Below are positions 23,832 to 35,272 of a stretch of 64,000 bases of DNA, one piece after another; positions within the stretch are counted from its first letter, which is position 1, and each line of letters starts with the position of its first letter. This stretch comes from Paramarasmius palmivorus (Eukaryota; Basidiomycota; Agaricomycetes; Agaricales; Marasmiaceae). The notes below the pieces were generated by a model, which worked only from the letters and a program-made list of their open reading frames with translations, had not been told where the DNA came from and ran no database searches. The position numbers were made by a program, and so were the translations under genes. The stretch is taken from contig JAYKXP010000003.1 of NCBI GenBank assembly GCA_037176845.1, positions 806,001-870,000 of the forward strand, written 5' to 3'.

Positions 23832-25358
23832 ATGGCCCCCATACCAAATAGTCGCGTTTTATTCAATGAAATTCCAAGCGGTATGACCCATCCTCTATGT
23901 CGGCCTCTCCGAACACTCAAAGCTTTCGATAGGTTATCCTGAACCAGGGAAAACCACGATTTATGACGACTCTCGAACCATCGACCTCGAGACTGTCGTT
24001 GTTCCTCCAGGATCCGTGCTACTAAAAACTATTGTGCTATCCAACGATCCCTACATTAGGACGCGCATGAGAGACCCCCAAACCGAGGGTGTTGTGGTCG
24101 GTGTCCCGTGAATGCTGTGGTGCTGGTGAAGCTGAATCAATCATGTTGCAGCCTGCCTTTGAGATTGGCCAAACGTATGTCGTATTCATCACTCCGCCAT
24201 GCAAAATTCTTGACTATTTACCATTGCAGTATCGAGGCTTTTGGCGTGGGACTAGTTTTACAATCTTCCCATCCCGACTATAAACACGGTGATCATGTCC
24301 TCGGGATGATGAGTACGTTGCACCATGCCGCTCAGGAAACGAGACTCATGCTATATTCAGACTATGAACAATATTCCATTGTTACTATCCTCCCTGGAAT
24401 TCACGCTCTTGAAGTCGTCAAGAACGAGCTCAATTTGCCATGGTCAAGTTACTTGGGAGCAGCCGGTGGAACCGGTTCGTATCCAGCACCATTCGTTCAT
24501 ACTATCTTCATTGCTGATACCTCGACGTCGCAGGTTTTACAGCTTGGGCAGGCTGGAAGCGTTTTTCAAAGGCCAAAAAGGTATACTTGAGGAGCGTGAC
24601 CTGGATAAATATCCGAGATTTACCATACATTACAGGGCGATGTTCTATACGTCTCGACCGGTGCAGGCCCTGTGGGATCGTGAGTTCACGCTGAATATGC
24701 AAGCGCACTGTATTAACCTCCTTAACTTGGCAGGATGGTCATACAATTTGCAAAAATGGATGGCTTAAAAGTCATTGCCTCAGCGGGATCCGATGAAAAG
24801 CTCGCATTCATGAAAGAGGTTGGTGCAGATGTGGCTATCAACTATAGAACGACGTCACTGGACGAGATATTAGCGAAAGAAGGCCCGATTAATACGTATG
24901 CAGGATCTGTTCTTGTGCTTAAGAAATTCTCACCTGAAGTTGCAGATACTGGGACCACGTCGGCGGAGAAACACTAGACCTGGCCTTGAAACACGCTGCC
25001 ATGCATGCGAACTTCATAGAATGTGGAATGATTTCATGCTATAATAACGAAGAGGCTCCTCGGCTCAAGGTTAGCCTTGCACTGACTACTTAGTGGATTT
25101 AGTCACACTGACACTTGTACCAAGAACTTGATGAACATTATCTCAAGACGCATAAATATAATAGGCTTCGAAGGTTACGATCTCGTTTTGAAGTATTATG
25201 AAGACTTCAAGAAGACCGTTCCAGCTATGGTTGCGCGCGGTGAACTCAAGCATAAGGAGCATATATACCATGGTTTGGAGGAGGCAGGGCAGTCTTTACG
25301 GGACATACAGACGGGGCGGAATGAAGGTAAATGCATCATTTTGGTTGCCGAATCCTAA
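23832..25358 (+). CDS. MDR-family NADP-dependent alkenal/enone reductase (leukotriene-B4 12-hydroxydehydrogenase/PTGR1-like)
   Basis: ATG 23832 gives MAPIPNSRVLFNEIPSG. The N-terminal GroES-like part has VVVPPGSVLLKTIVLSNDPY and IRTRMRD, the typical enone-reductase signature. HPDYKHGDHVLGMM leads to LPWSSYLGAAGGTG, then GDVLYVSTGAGPVG. The nucleotide-binding half reads MVIQFAKMDGLKVIASAGSD with EVGADVAINYRT. An intron after PIN then restores YWDHVGGETLDLALKHAAMH. The C-terminal block is INIIGFEGYDLVLKYYEDF, and the stop is at 25356-25358. The family has no catalytic zinc and reduces C=C bonds conjugated to carbonyls with NADPH. It contributes a reductive step to the cluster (inference). Exons near 24090-24330 are the least certain. 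Confidence 0.85.
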
Positions 25359-26541
25359 CGGTAGTTCTAGTCGCAATACAACCATGTTCTCCCAGCATCG
25401 TGCGATACATCTCAAACCTCCACCGGCCTCTACAATTACCCTAGATCTAACGAATTTCTTCGTTCCTTGTTGACTCTGAGCGAGAAGGGTTTCCGTAGAA
25501 GGCCCGGGACCAATTATTCGGCCTTCTCCGCAAGCTTCGTCCTGCCAAGCATTTCTGTTTGAGCTTACCCCAAGCACATACGCTCCCGCAACACTGGCTG
25601 GGTGAAACTTTTCCCTCGTACGCAAAGCACGAATCCCGAGCGCAATATTACATCCGCCGAGGCGGCAGCGATTGAGTGTAGACGGCCGGCAAGAGCTTGC
25701 AACCGAAGCCATCAAGCTGTGTAGGCAATCTTGACCAATCCAAGGCTTTCGTACAATGACAAGCAGAGTCTGGTTCTAGGCACTGGTGTGCGTCTGAAAA
25801 TATTCTGTACAGGCCGTACCTTCTTCACTAGAAACGGGGCTGGGGATGACGCGCGCACGGGTAGTATCCGAGTTTGAGGCCTTGGTTCGGTTTACTTCTT
25901 GTCGCCTATGGTTTCGTGTTCTTATGGCCACACGCGCAGCCACAGGTCTGTGAAGTATATCGCATCAAACGGTTGATCCTTGTACAGCGAGTCCGAATTT
26001 TGCGAATCTCCGTGTTATTGACGTTGAAGCTTTTGGTCAGTTGACGAAGGGGCGAGAATTCGCCGTCAAGAGGCATATGGTGAGGTGATTCTCTCACACC
26101 GTCGGAATGTATCTCAACTAACAAGAGAATTCAGGTATGTGTTGGTTGAGTGAATAGCATTGATACTGTGGGAAGTTTGTGTTAGATGACGGGCATCCCG
26201 TCAACATCGCGACATAACCCACTCGTCTTCTCCCTCTTCAATCAGAAACAGTCAATCCGGCGCCAATTCTAATCCTGTTCGAGTATGAATGTCGAGGATC
26301 TCGGTATACGGATACCTGAAATGGTAGATAGGGATTGAACTTTGTTTGCAAGCCCCGATCTTACAAACCAGGTAGTCGTGGACAACTGAGTTGTATCCCG
26401 CCGAATGACCCACCTAGACACGACCTCAAACGAGATCAAACTTCTCGGGATGTTGCTGTTCACGGGGCATGATATAGTGGCACTTTTCAATGGACAACAC
26501 AACAGATCCAACCCGAACACTTGGCTTGCACTGATTCGCGA
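25359..26541. other. Large intergenic gap upstream of the UbiA gene
   Basis: The 1183 bases have no exon I can support. There are only short frames on both strands, no clear repeat and no RNA gene. It may hold the promoter of the UbiA gene. Confidence 0.4.
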
Positions 26542-27623
26542 ATGTCGAAGTTGGGCACACACTCTGCTCGGCTCTTTCGTTTCGTACAGTTCCATGCTGT
26601 CACTGCTCTCCTCTTTACCTGGACCGACTTTAAGACGATCCTCTTCCCAATCGTCAGTGTTCTCGTTCTCTTTGAAACGCAATGGATTAACTTCCAATAG
26701 ACTATCTTCGCATGTGCTACCGCGCCATGTAGCTCACTCGTTAACTTTGTGAAGGGGTTCGGGTGGATTTGGCTGCATCTGCTGTTGTGTAATGTTTCGA
26801 ATCAAGTTCGAGGTCATATAGAGGATAGAATCAACCGTCCATGGCGTCCGCTGCCCTCTGGGCGTCTCAAAGAGGTACGGCTCGTTTGCTAGGAAATGTT
26901 CCAAACTAACCCGTTAATGACAGATTGAATGCGCTGCTCTGCGCTGGGTCATTGTCGGCGTTTGCCTTCTGGTGTCTGCCTCACTTTTCGGCGAAGATGT
27001 GGTTTATGTGACCTTGAGCTTGACGCTAACCACATTCTTATACGATGAATGTGGCCTTTCTGGACATCCTGTCGGAAAGAACATGTGCGCAATAGGTGGT
27101 TATGTGAGCTTCGAAATTGGAGCAACGAAGATTATGGGTACTTCGAGTTCCTTCGGTCATCACTAAAATGCTGACCAGGATCAGGATCTACCAGGGATCT
27201 CGATATCATTTCACTATCAGCTGTATCCATGAGTGGGATCATCATCTTCACAACGATACACTCCCAGGACTTTGCTGATGTCGAAGGAGACAGAGCCTCT
27301 GGTCGAGTAACCTTCCCTATATTTGCCCCGAATTTCTCGCGTCTCTTCACATCGCTAATAATACCCTTTTGGACCTGTATCTTGTGCTACACCTGTAGGA
27401 CAGGCGTGCTATCATCTTCGCTTTTGCTAACTCTGGGATCCTATTCTGGAATTCGCTACTTCAAGTGGCGAACGTCTGTGGCAGACAAGTCATCATACCT
27501 CATCTACAATGTGGGTGCTTTCGCTCTCAAATCATGTTCTTAGACTCACTGTAATGGAAGGTTTGGCTAATGACAATCCATTTACTACCCATTCATCTCC
27601 GACAAGGCTTCTTCTGGTTCTGA
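26542..27623 (+). CDS. UbiA-family integral-membrane prenyltransferase or terpene cyclase
   Basis: ATG 26542 gives MSKLGTHSARLFRFVQFHAV, and the first helix is LLFTWTDFKTILFPIV. A short intron joins this to TIFACATAPCSSLVNFVKGF. The first Mg-binding region is CNVSNQVRGHIEDRINRPWR with PLPSGRLKE. Membrane helices follow (WVIVGVCLLVSASLF, VTLSLTLTTFLYDECG). The second Asp-rich motif is TTIHSQDFADVEGDRASGR. More helices precede the end LLPIHLRQGFFWF at 27621-27623. This matches the fungal UbiA branch that includes Fma-TC, the membrane-bound sesquiterpene cyclase of fumagillin synthesis. That branch is distinct from Coq2 and Cox10. It either cyclises a prenyl diphosphate or transfers a prenyl group to an acceptor. 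No PKS-type acceptor synthase lies nearby, which favours a cyclase (inference). It is convergent with the MBOAT gene, 70 bases apart. Confidence 0.88.
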
Positions 27624-27693
27624 AGTGCAGTACAAAGATGGCGATTTGTATTTTATCTTGATCCGCCAATTTTCACATTCCAGTCCTACTGAT

Positions 27694-28994
27694 CTATGCT
27701 TGCTTTAAGTACTGTTGGCAATGTTTCCATGCCTTGGTACTTGGGGAGAAGCTCCATTCCGCTAACCAGTCCCAACCAGCCTTCACGGAGAGGTCTCTAT
27801 ATGTCGAGAATGAGTATGCGCCCCAAACGAACACCCAACAGTATCCAACAAAGTAGGTCCATGGAGAAGGCTTACATCCCACCCTTCGGGCCAAAGCAAG
27901 GATCATGTCCTCCATCGTAATGGCCAGCGCTTGCGAAAGGAAGTACGGAAGTGACGTTCCCGCAAATCTCCACGCAACAAACGCATCTCCTGTGCTGTGT
28001 ACTAGGCCCGAAAGAATGAATGCCGTGTAAAGCTGAACATATGATGACGCGTTGGTGCCTTTCGAGATTCGGAAGACCTGAAGAATCCAGGCGCTGACTG
28101 GCGTGAAGAGCTATGATGGCATGTGAGATGAATTGACTGGAATCATGCGGGAAGGAAATAACACACCCTACGTAGGTTTTGATGCCAGACCTTGCTATAC
28201 GGTGATAGTCAGCATACCTATTCAGGTCTTTGAATGGTACTAATTTACCCCCAGAAGTTACGGAGTGTGTAGGCATCAGACAACTTTCCGAAGTTGTCGG
28301 GCCATTCGGACGGCAAGTGTACACCCAGCGAAACGCTCAGAATAGCTAGAGTCAAGTACTGCATTGTCGCCAATCCAACCGTGACATACACCCATGTCCA
28401 GATTGTTACCGCTCGCTTGAGATAGTAACCTCCAGTTTCTTCAGAAGTCGATTGCCGAACTTGGTATAACACGAACGTATTCGCCATGTCCGTAAGGAAG
28501 AATGTGACCAACACCCGTAGCGCGCTCGTTCTGATGAACCGCACACGGCCAACGGTAGGTCGTGTTGGAACGTTATTGACCTGATGAGAGGCATTATTAT
28601 AGTGGTCATTACATCTCACCGATACCAAACTCACCTGATGCGTCCATCCTATCGCTCTCCAGCTGTGGTCCAAACACAATGACCAATACATTCTGCGCCA
28701 GAAAGACATTTCGCGAATTGCAATGGGATCTCGTTCATGGCGAAGTTGATCCAGCGGTTTTCTCAAGAGCATCATCTGCACGGCAACCAAAGTTTGAGAA
28801 GCCATCCAGAAACCAAAAAAATAGTCCTGTGTTGGCACACCCGTAGTACCCTTTGATGCCTCAAGAGCGAGGGAGATGATGGCGACTAAACCGGCAAAGC
28901 GTATGGTAAGAGATCCGGGCTGAGTCGCGATGAATAGTACAAGTAGAGCATCTTGGACAAAGATGCATTGTACGAGGAAAAGGCCTGAGGCCAT
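27694..28994 (-). CDS. Wax-synthase-like MBOAT acyltransferase (terpenoid O-acyltransferase type)
   Basis: ATG at 28994 gives MASGLFLVQCIFVQDALLVL, the first of about eight predicted membrane helices. The family landmark, formed across an intron, is LRNFWG joined to KVWHQNLR (R/N-F-W-G-x-x-W-H-Q). Next comes LFTPVSAWILQVFRISKGTN and the conserved His in FILSGLVHSTGDAFVAWR. The C-terminus includes PSPWTYFVGYCWVFVWGAYS and ends QQYLKQA. Members such as Tri7 and AusQ acetylate or acylate terpenoid hydroxyls in other fungal clusters. True wax synthases make fatty esters. Given the adjacent UbiA gene, a terpenoid acyltransferase is the better guess. The protein is about 370 residues and looks intact. 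Confidence 0.87.
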
Positions 28995-29333
28995 TGCAAG
29001 CGTAGGTGAATGGGGGCGCGAAGAATCGAGTCTCTGCTATCGAGTTCGGTACCTTAGTTAATTCAGAGTGACACGAGGTATCTGTTGTAGATATTATTGG
29101 TTGAGCGAACCGATGGTAGCTGCAACGAGGGCGAACTATACCTTGCTTGCATAAACCAGTTCATAGCTCAAAATGGCTCCGGTGAACCTTATGTCACACC
29201 AGTTCAGCGTCGATCGTGCGGATAAAAAAGATCCGTAATCTGGTGCGCCGTGTGAAGGCAACAAAAGCGAAACAGCGAAAGAACAATCGAAGGTGATTTC
29301 ATTGACAGATGATATTGATCTTACACACTACGG
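28995..29333. other. Intergenic region between MBOAT and aldo/keto reductase
   Basis: These 339 bases lie upstream of the MBOAT start and downstream of the reductase stop. I see no supported exon; it probably holds the MBOAT promoter. Confidence 0.4.
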
Positions 29334-30724
29334 CTACTTTGGCGGTTGATATTCATAGCTGTAGGCCATGAGTGAGTGATAAAGATTACGAGTACAGAGA
29401 ACTTACGGTTCTTCCAGAAGTTTAATTTCCTCCTCGGACAGCGAAACATCCGTCAAGATGTTCTGTTTCAGACGTTGGGGCTACGTGTGTTTAGGTGCGG
29501 TACGTGCCTACACAGAAAAGTAAAAACTTACACTGTTGGCTCCAATGATGGGGCTCGAAACCTTGGTAAGCGACCAGGCTAATGACACCTGGGACATGGT
29601 CCAATTGTGGTCCTTGGCAATCTTTTCAACGCGTTTTATGATTTCCTTCTCGGAATCCTTGAGCTTCTTTTCCCATGGCGTGCCTTTGAACTGATTCGAG
29701 CGTTCGGTGTCAACTCCGAGAGGGCGGGCGAGTAATCCAGTACAAAGTGGCGCGTATGGTATGATACCAATCCCTTTGTAACGGCAGTAGGCTAACATTT
29801 CCAGTTCCTACAGGCATGATTGTGAGCCTCGGGGATTGCTAAAGCCACCAACAACGTACCTCTGGTCTATACAGTAGAGAGTGCTCAATCTGAATGCTGA
29901 CGAACTCCGTCCATCCATTGAGTTTGGCCACATGGTTCATTTCGGCGAATTGCCAGGCTTTGAGGTTACTGGCACCAATATAGCGAGCTTTCCCGGAAGT
30001 GACAACATCGTGAAGAGCCTTCATAGTTTCCTCGAAGGGTGTAGAAGGATCGAATGCATGTATTTGAAGAAGATCGAGATAGGAGGTCTCTAAACGAGCC
30101 AAGGACGCGTCGACGGCGTTGAGGATAGCGGCACGAGACAGACCACCCTGATTTACGTATTGCTGAGTGTCTCCGAGACCAGGTGCGAATGTGGCCATCA
30201 AAGGGCTTGCTGGATCATCGAGGACAACAGCCCATACTTTGGACATGATTATGTATTTATTACGAGGGATTTTGTACTGCCAGCTTCTGTGAGACATTTT
30301 GAGCGACGAGGCAATGTGATGATAGGAATACCTTGGCTAGGAAGGCAGCTATGGTGCGTTCCGACTCCCCGTTTGAATACGCGTTCGCAGTATCGACTGT
30401 GTTGATCCCCAAGTCCCATGCTTCTTTGAGGAGCTCAATGCCCTATAATTAAACAATGAATAACAGAACAAGACAAGTTCAGGACACCGTTCACCTTGTC
30501 CTGGTCAAGTATATAGGGCTAGAGTATCTGAGTTAGTGTTGCAATAGGTCAGGTAATGAACGAGTTTGACTCACGAGCCACTTGGAGCTTCCAAAGCTCA
30601 TTGCGCCGAGCTTCAACAGGGACATGCATGAGCTTATTGAGCGACGACTAGGAGAGGGAACAGGACAGACGATTGGTACAGAAATTTTGAGACCGGATTT
30701 GCCTAGTTGCTTGTATGTCGCCAT
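29334..30724 (-). CDS. Aldo/keto reductase (AKR11/voltage-gated K-channel beta subunit-like group)
   Basis: ATG at 30724 gives MATYKQLGKSGLKISVPI, then an intron, then LGAMSFGSSKW. The catalytic Asp and Tyr lie in WDLGINTVDTANAYSNGESE, the Lys in YIIMSKVWAV and the His in YLDLLQIHAFDPSTP. The NADPH site is shown by RYIGASNLKAWQFAEM, then IGIIPYAPLCTGLLARPLG, and SSPIIGANSV near the C-terminus. A final short exon adds EYQPPK before the stop at 29334-29336. All four catalytic residues (D, Y, K, H) are present. The family reduces aldehydes and ketones, and occasionally aryl-alcohol substrates, with NADPH. It shares a divergent 217-bp promoter with the BAHD-like acyltransferase. Confidence 0.92.
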
Positions 30725-30941
30725 TGCGTCGTCTCAAGGGTCGCTAAGATGAAGAGACTCGGTTTGAGATCAGCCATGAGTATAAATAAGTAGAATCAGA
30801 GCCTCCGATACGGGGACCGTATAAAGAGCGATGAATAGAGAGCAAAAGGATTTTTCTGTGACGAGCGTGACTCAGCGTGACCTTCACACTTCTTTTCCCA
30901 TCACATCAATCATAGAATCCCGATGCTTATAAGCATGCTTG
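30725..30941. promoter_or_regulatory. Divergent promoter region, aldo/keto reductase and BAHD-like acyltransferase
   Basis: 217 bases separate the two starts. An upstream ATG at about 30922 opens a short reading frame that runs into and overlaps the acyltransferase start in another frame, ending at TAG near 30984. This could damp translation of the acyltransferase. Confidence 0.4.
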
Positions 30942-32457
30942 ATGCTATGGAACTCCAACAGAATGGCCGCTCGCGCTATGAATAGCTCAACCGAAGAGTT
31001 TTATTACCTACCTGCCGGCGTTCTCGACTCGAGTCACGCAACAGACTCGATCATCGCGTGCGGGTGGGTTCTCGACAAAGCCATAGACGCAGAGAAAGTC
31101 AAACTTGCGTGGTACAAGCTTGTAACTCACTGGCCAATATTGAGTTCACGTCTTGTTTATGACCCAAAGGTGCGTTATAACACCCAATCAACAATCACTA
31201 TCTCAACTCTAAATCCTAGTCGAAGCCTCAATGGATGTACCGTATTCCCCGTACACCAACGTTCAAAGGCAGCTTTGCATCACTCTCTATTTCTGAATCT
31301 ATACACAATCACTACAACTACGCGAAGCCTATGGACACTATCCGATGCACAATCAAGGAGAACCCTCACCATCTCTTCTTCCCATATGGCCCTAAATCTG
31401 TCGAGGATATTCTACTCAACGACCGTCCCCTAGTACATCTGCATGTCACAAACTTCGACGACGGAGCCCTCATTGGACTCGCAGTACCTCATATCCTTTG
31501 TGACGGCCATGGTGTATCTGCCATCATTCGGGCGTTGACCGTGATAATGAGTGAAGGGTCGCTCCCCAGTCCACTCGATTTGACAGATCCATTTGTTTCT
31601 TACTCGCCGACTTCAGGAGCGCATCCGCCCAGTCCTCCGTTTTGGCGAGCGCTCACACCGCTTCAGAGAATGGGTCTGCTACTCAGAGGCCTATGGAATC
31701 GCATCTTCGATAATGACGTGGAAAACCGTGACGTGTACATACCAAAGTCCGAGATTCTTCGCCTCAAGTCTCAGGCTGTGGACGACATACGCAAGGAACA
31801 TGGTGATGATAGCAAGTTATTCGTCTCTTCCAGCGACGTGGTACTTGCTTTCATGCTCAAGGTAATGGTTTAGCCTCTACAATGCCAGCTAAAGCTCACA
31901 CGATTTTGCAGCGTATTCACACGTCAAAATGGTCCATCCGACCGCTGAATGTCTTCTATACCGCCAATCTCCGAAGTTCACCCAACTTTTCGATCCCTTT
32001 TCTTCGTAACGCCGTGGCAATGATCATCACACCCACTCTCCCAGTATCGATGGTATCCCGCATGTCTCTTGGATCGCTCGGGCTACACATTCGTCGCACG
32101 ATACAAACCCAAATGACACCTTCAGCTGTAGATGTGTGGCTGCGTTGGCGGCTCGCAACAGTCGATAAACTGAGGATCTTCTTTTCTCCGTGGTTCGGCA
32201 AATGGAACGTCGTCACGAACTGGCGAGAGATGAAGCTCATTGGTCTCGACTTCTCTGGAGCTCTGCCAGATGCATCGCGCTCAGCAGGAGAAACAGTCAA
32301 ATGTGTCTATGTTTGGGGTGATGGCCTGCAGCCACTTGCTTTACGCAATTGGATCGGGCTTTGGCAGGATGATCCAAGTGGCGGGATGTGGGTGAGCGCT
32401 TTTCTACCAAAGAGGATTTGGCGGAACCCACAAGGTTTTGGGCGGTACCTTTCGTAG
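30942..32457 (+). CDS. BAHD-like acyltransferase (HxxxD transferase family)
   Basis: In-frame ATG codons occur at 30942, 30963 and 30978; I chose the first. The N-terminal half has FYYLPAGVLDSSHATDSIIA and WYKLVTHWPILSSRLVY. An intron joins PK to SKPQWMYRIP. The catalytic HxxxD motif is PHILCDGHGVSAI (His-Ile-Leu-Cys-Asp). The second half follows an intron after VVLAFMLK: IRPLNVFYTANLRSSP, then NAVAMIITPTLPVS. The usual DFGWG motif is replaced by LIGLDFSGA, which is common in fungal members. It ends NPQGFGRYLS. The enzyme uses acyl-CoA to acylate an alcohol or amine. It would be the second, unrelated acyltransferase of the cluster. It is convergent with the alpha/beta hydrolase. Confidence 0.85.
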
Positions 32458-32585
32458 GTCATAATTGTATCACTACCCACGCAACGAAATTCAATGGTGA
32501 TTACTGAGTACTATTAGGGTCAGCGGTCTCGAGCAAACACATTACCAAGAAGGTACCAAGAAAAGGGAACTAGTGCTACATATAA

Positions 32586-33845
32586 CTACGATAAAGCTTG
32601 AAGGTAAAGGCTAACGGCCTTCTCAGGCTGGGCCCAGTGCAACTGCGTGCATGTGTCAGGCTTCGCTGGATATGTCAAGTTGTTCACTCACAAAGTGATT
32701 GCCACCCGGGACGACTACAAAATTAGCATCCCCACCATTTGCCTTGTTATCATCCTCTGTCACCCAAAGTGCCGCTATAGAAAAGGATGCAGTATGGTCT
32801 CCAGTGATGAACGTGGTCTTCAGGCGAGGGAAGCGTTCTTTGTTTGCCTTGTCAAAATATGCCTTCTTGTATACAGCATTGAGCTGTGGAAGAGAGTTCA
32901 AGACGAACGGCGTCTCGAACGTATCTTCGTTAGAGGGGTCGATGAACGAATCTTGTTCGCTCTGAGTCATATCGAATATAACGGGAGTCTGAATCGTTGA
33001 TGGAACGACATACTCCAAGACATCGACATTGCGGGTGGACAAATCGCCGTGGTTGAAGAACGAGGTGATCCAGCTTTTGAACACCGGAAGACGAGTGTTC
33101 TCTGGGATGGAAGTGTCGATCTGTGGGGACCATGTCAATGGAGGTGGCGTCTGTCCGTATGAAATGGAGGCAGGTTCTACAGAGTAGGCTGGATTAGGTG
33201 CTTTCTGTGCGCATAAGACGTGTCAGCTTACCTTGAGCAATATGAGCTCGAAGATTAGGACTCAACCGACTCTGAGCATCAGACGGAAGTGAGTCTATGC
33301 TGGCGATAGCCGCAGTAGCGAAAGACGCTCCGGCCGACCACCCAAGAATAGCAAAACCACCCTTCTTCCCATCCGTTGAGATTTGTGGAATGCCATTTTC
33401 TTGAATAAACTTGTCAATGAATGTGGCAATCTCGACACCACGATCCCTAACGAATTGGGTCTTCTGCTCATCAGTTCCATTTGTGCAAATGGCAATTTCT
33501 GCAGCTGAAAACGGTGTGGAGCCCTGGTAGCCACGGCGGTTGATGCCAACAATTCGTAGGCCTTGCTTCTGGCCAACTGCAGCAACTCTTGACCAGATAC
33601 CTAGAATTCATTCAGTGGTTGAAGAGTGCAAAGAAAGAAGTCGTCGACTCACCACTGGTGTAACTAAGACCGTGAATGGCGAAAATGGTAGTATACGAAG
33701 AGTTCTTCGGCGGACCACTATCTTCGAAAGCCAAAGTCGTTTGTTTCTGGTCGTCGACGACAATTGCGCCGGATTTCATTGCGAAAGATTTGGAGGTGAG
33801 GGATAAGAGCAAGAGCGCTGCCTTCATTTTGATGGAGGAGAACAT
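32586..33845 (-). CDS. Secreted alpha/beta hydrolase
   Basis: ATG at 33845 gives MFSSIKMKAALLLLSLTSKS, with a hydrophobic core like a signal peptide. The fold is shown by YTTIFAIHGLSYTSG (oxyanion HG), then after an intron IWSRVAAVGQKQGLRIVGIN with RRGYQGSTPF. The nucleophile elbow is AILGWSAGASFATAAIAS (GWSAG). A late strand FVVVPGGNHF carries the catalytic His and is joined across an intron to HWAQPEKAVSLYLQALS. The stop is at 32586-32588. The acid is probably in TTFITGDHTASFS (Asp). This set of Ser, Asp and His is a complete triad. The protein could be an esterase that removes an acyl group from the cluster product outside the cell, or an unrelated lipase-like enzyme. Confidence 0.82.
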
Positions 33846-35272
33846 GCTTGCAGCAGCTTGTATAGGGATTACGACGAATGGAAGCTTCAAATAAGCGCGC
33901 CATGGTACGCGTGCAATTACTTATTGGTGAATTGTTGCTGCCGTTCTGCACGTTGCGCATTCGGGTTAGTAAGATCAATCACGAAGCTTGACATTGGTGA
34001 CAGACACACAGTGCTCCATAACCTAATTTGTTAAGTTCATCATCGTATATTTGGAATTTTCACAGGTCGTACCGATTTCATGCGAGAAACCTCTGCGGAA
34101 GAAGGAGAATATCATGTGGAGTGGGATCAACAAAGAACTCAGTTTAACCATGGTGTTGAAGCTGTAGATGTGCTGGGCACTTCGTAGGTAACGTATGAGT
34201 CTCCGAAAATGTATTGGGTCGACCTCCAATCATGCTACACATCCAGCATTTCTCCACACAAAATGATGCCATACAACGCAGGGACGTTCAAGTGTCATAG
34301 AGGGAACCCATAATTGTCAAGGCTGCAATCTGTAGACACGACAGTCAAAGAAGAGGCTACGCGTTACGAGGGCAATAAATTTCTCAGTGCCTGGCTAACT
34401 ATACTGAGAAAAGTTACCACTCACCGGCACAACATTTCCGTCCCCCTTGCCGGGTTTCTATGCAAGGCACAACCAAGTGAAGAAGCTCAATGAAGGGCGC
34501 CGACGGAGCCTCATATAGCATGATGTAGGCCACATTCATCGAATTGGCCTGGGAGAGAGGCACAAATGCAGGAACATCTTTCGAAGACTGTTAACGCTGG
34601 AGGACTTGGAGCCTGGCGGTTGCGATCAATGTTGAATGCATGGAGCATGTGCCAGGATTCCTAGGTATCAAAGGCACTCATGCCATGTCTTGATTTGAAC
34701 ATTTCCTTCTACATACTACATCTGTCAGGTGAAGAAACCATCGATACATTGACTCGACTCACCGAAACATCGGGCGCGACTGGTCGAATCTACACCAGTG
34801 CATGGACCAATCTAGGGTCTGCTTGATAAATGTGAAAGGGCGAAGCTGTTGAATTTGATGCAGGTACCAGCTTCCAAAAGGTGTTCAGTCGAAAGCGAGA
34901 CCTCTACTTGGCTGTTAGAACACTAGTACTCACCTGAGAGTGCATCAAAGCCGTTATCTTGTATAGGTTGAAAACCCAAGTGCCCAAGTGTGCAAGAGAA
35001 CCAGAGAGCCGTCAACAAAATGCCTTTGATAGATGAACGGACTGTGTCTGTGAGAAGAATGGTCGTACAGAACAAGACGCAGACACCGAGTTCAATAGCA
35101 TTATGATGCATTTCTTCATCAGTACCCTCGACGACCACGGCCTACCGTCGACGATGCCGGTGCCGATACTCTCGTCCACAAGGTAATTGATAGCTTATAG
35201 CGAGTCTGAATAAGCTCGCTATCCCCAAACTCTCATTTTCCCAAGATTCTTCGCCATTCACTTTACCTCGCG
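33846..35272. other. Largest non-coding gap inside the cluster
   Basis: The 1427 bases lie between divergent genes and have no exon chain I can support. A minus-strand stretch at 34923-35138 encodes a hydrophobic peptide (SSIKGILLTALWFSCTLGHL) that could be part of a decayed or missed membrane protein, but it has no partner exons I can join. The rest shows only short frames. Confidence 0.4.

Noticed and set aside
26542..27623. Coq2 (ubiquinone) prenyltransferase
   Set aside because: The Asp-rich motifs and the NQxxxxIEDRINRPWRP block fit the fungal secondary-metabolism branch, and the neighbours are tailoring enzymes.
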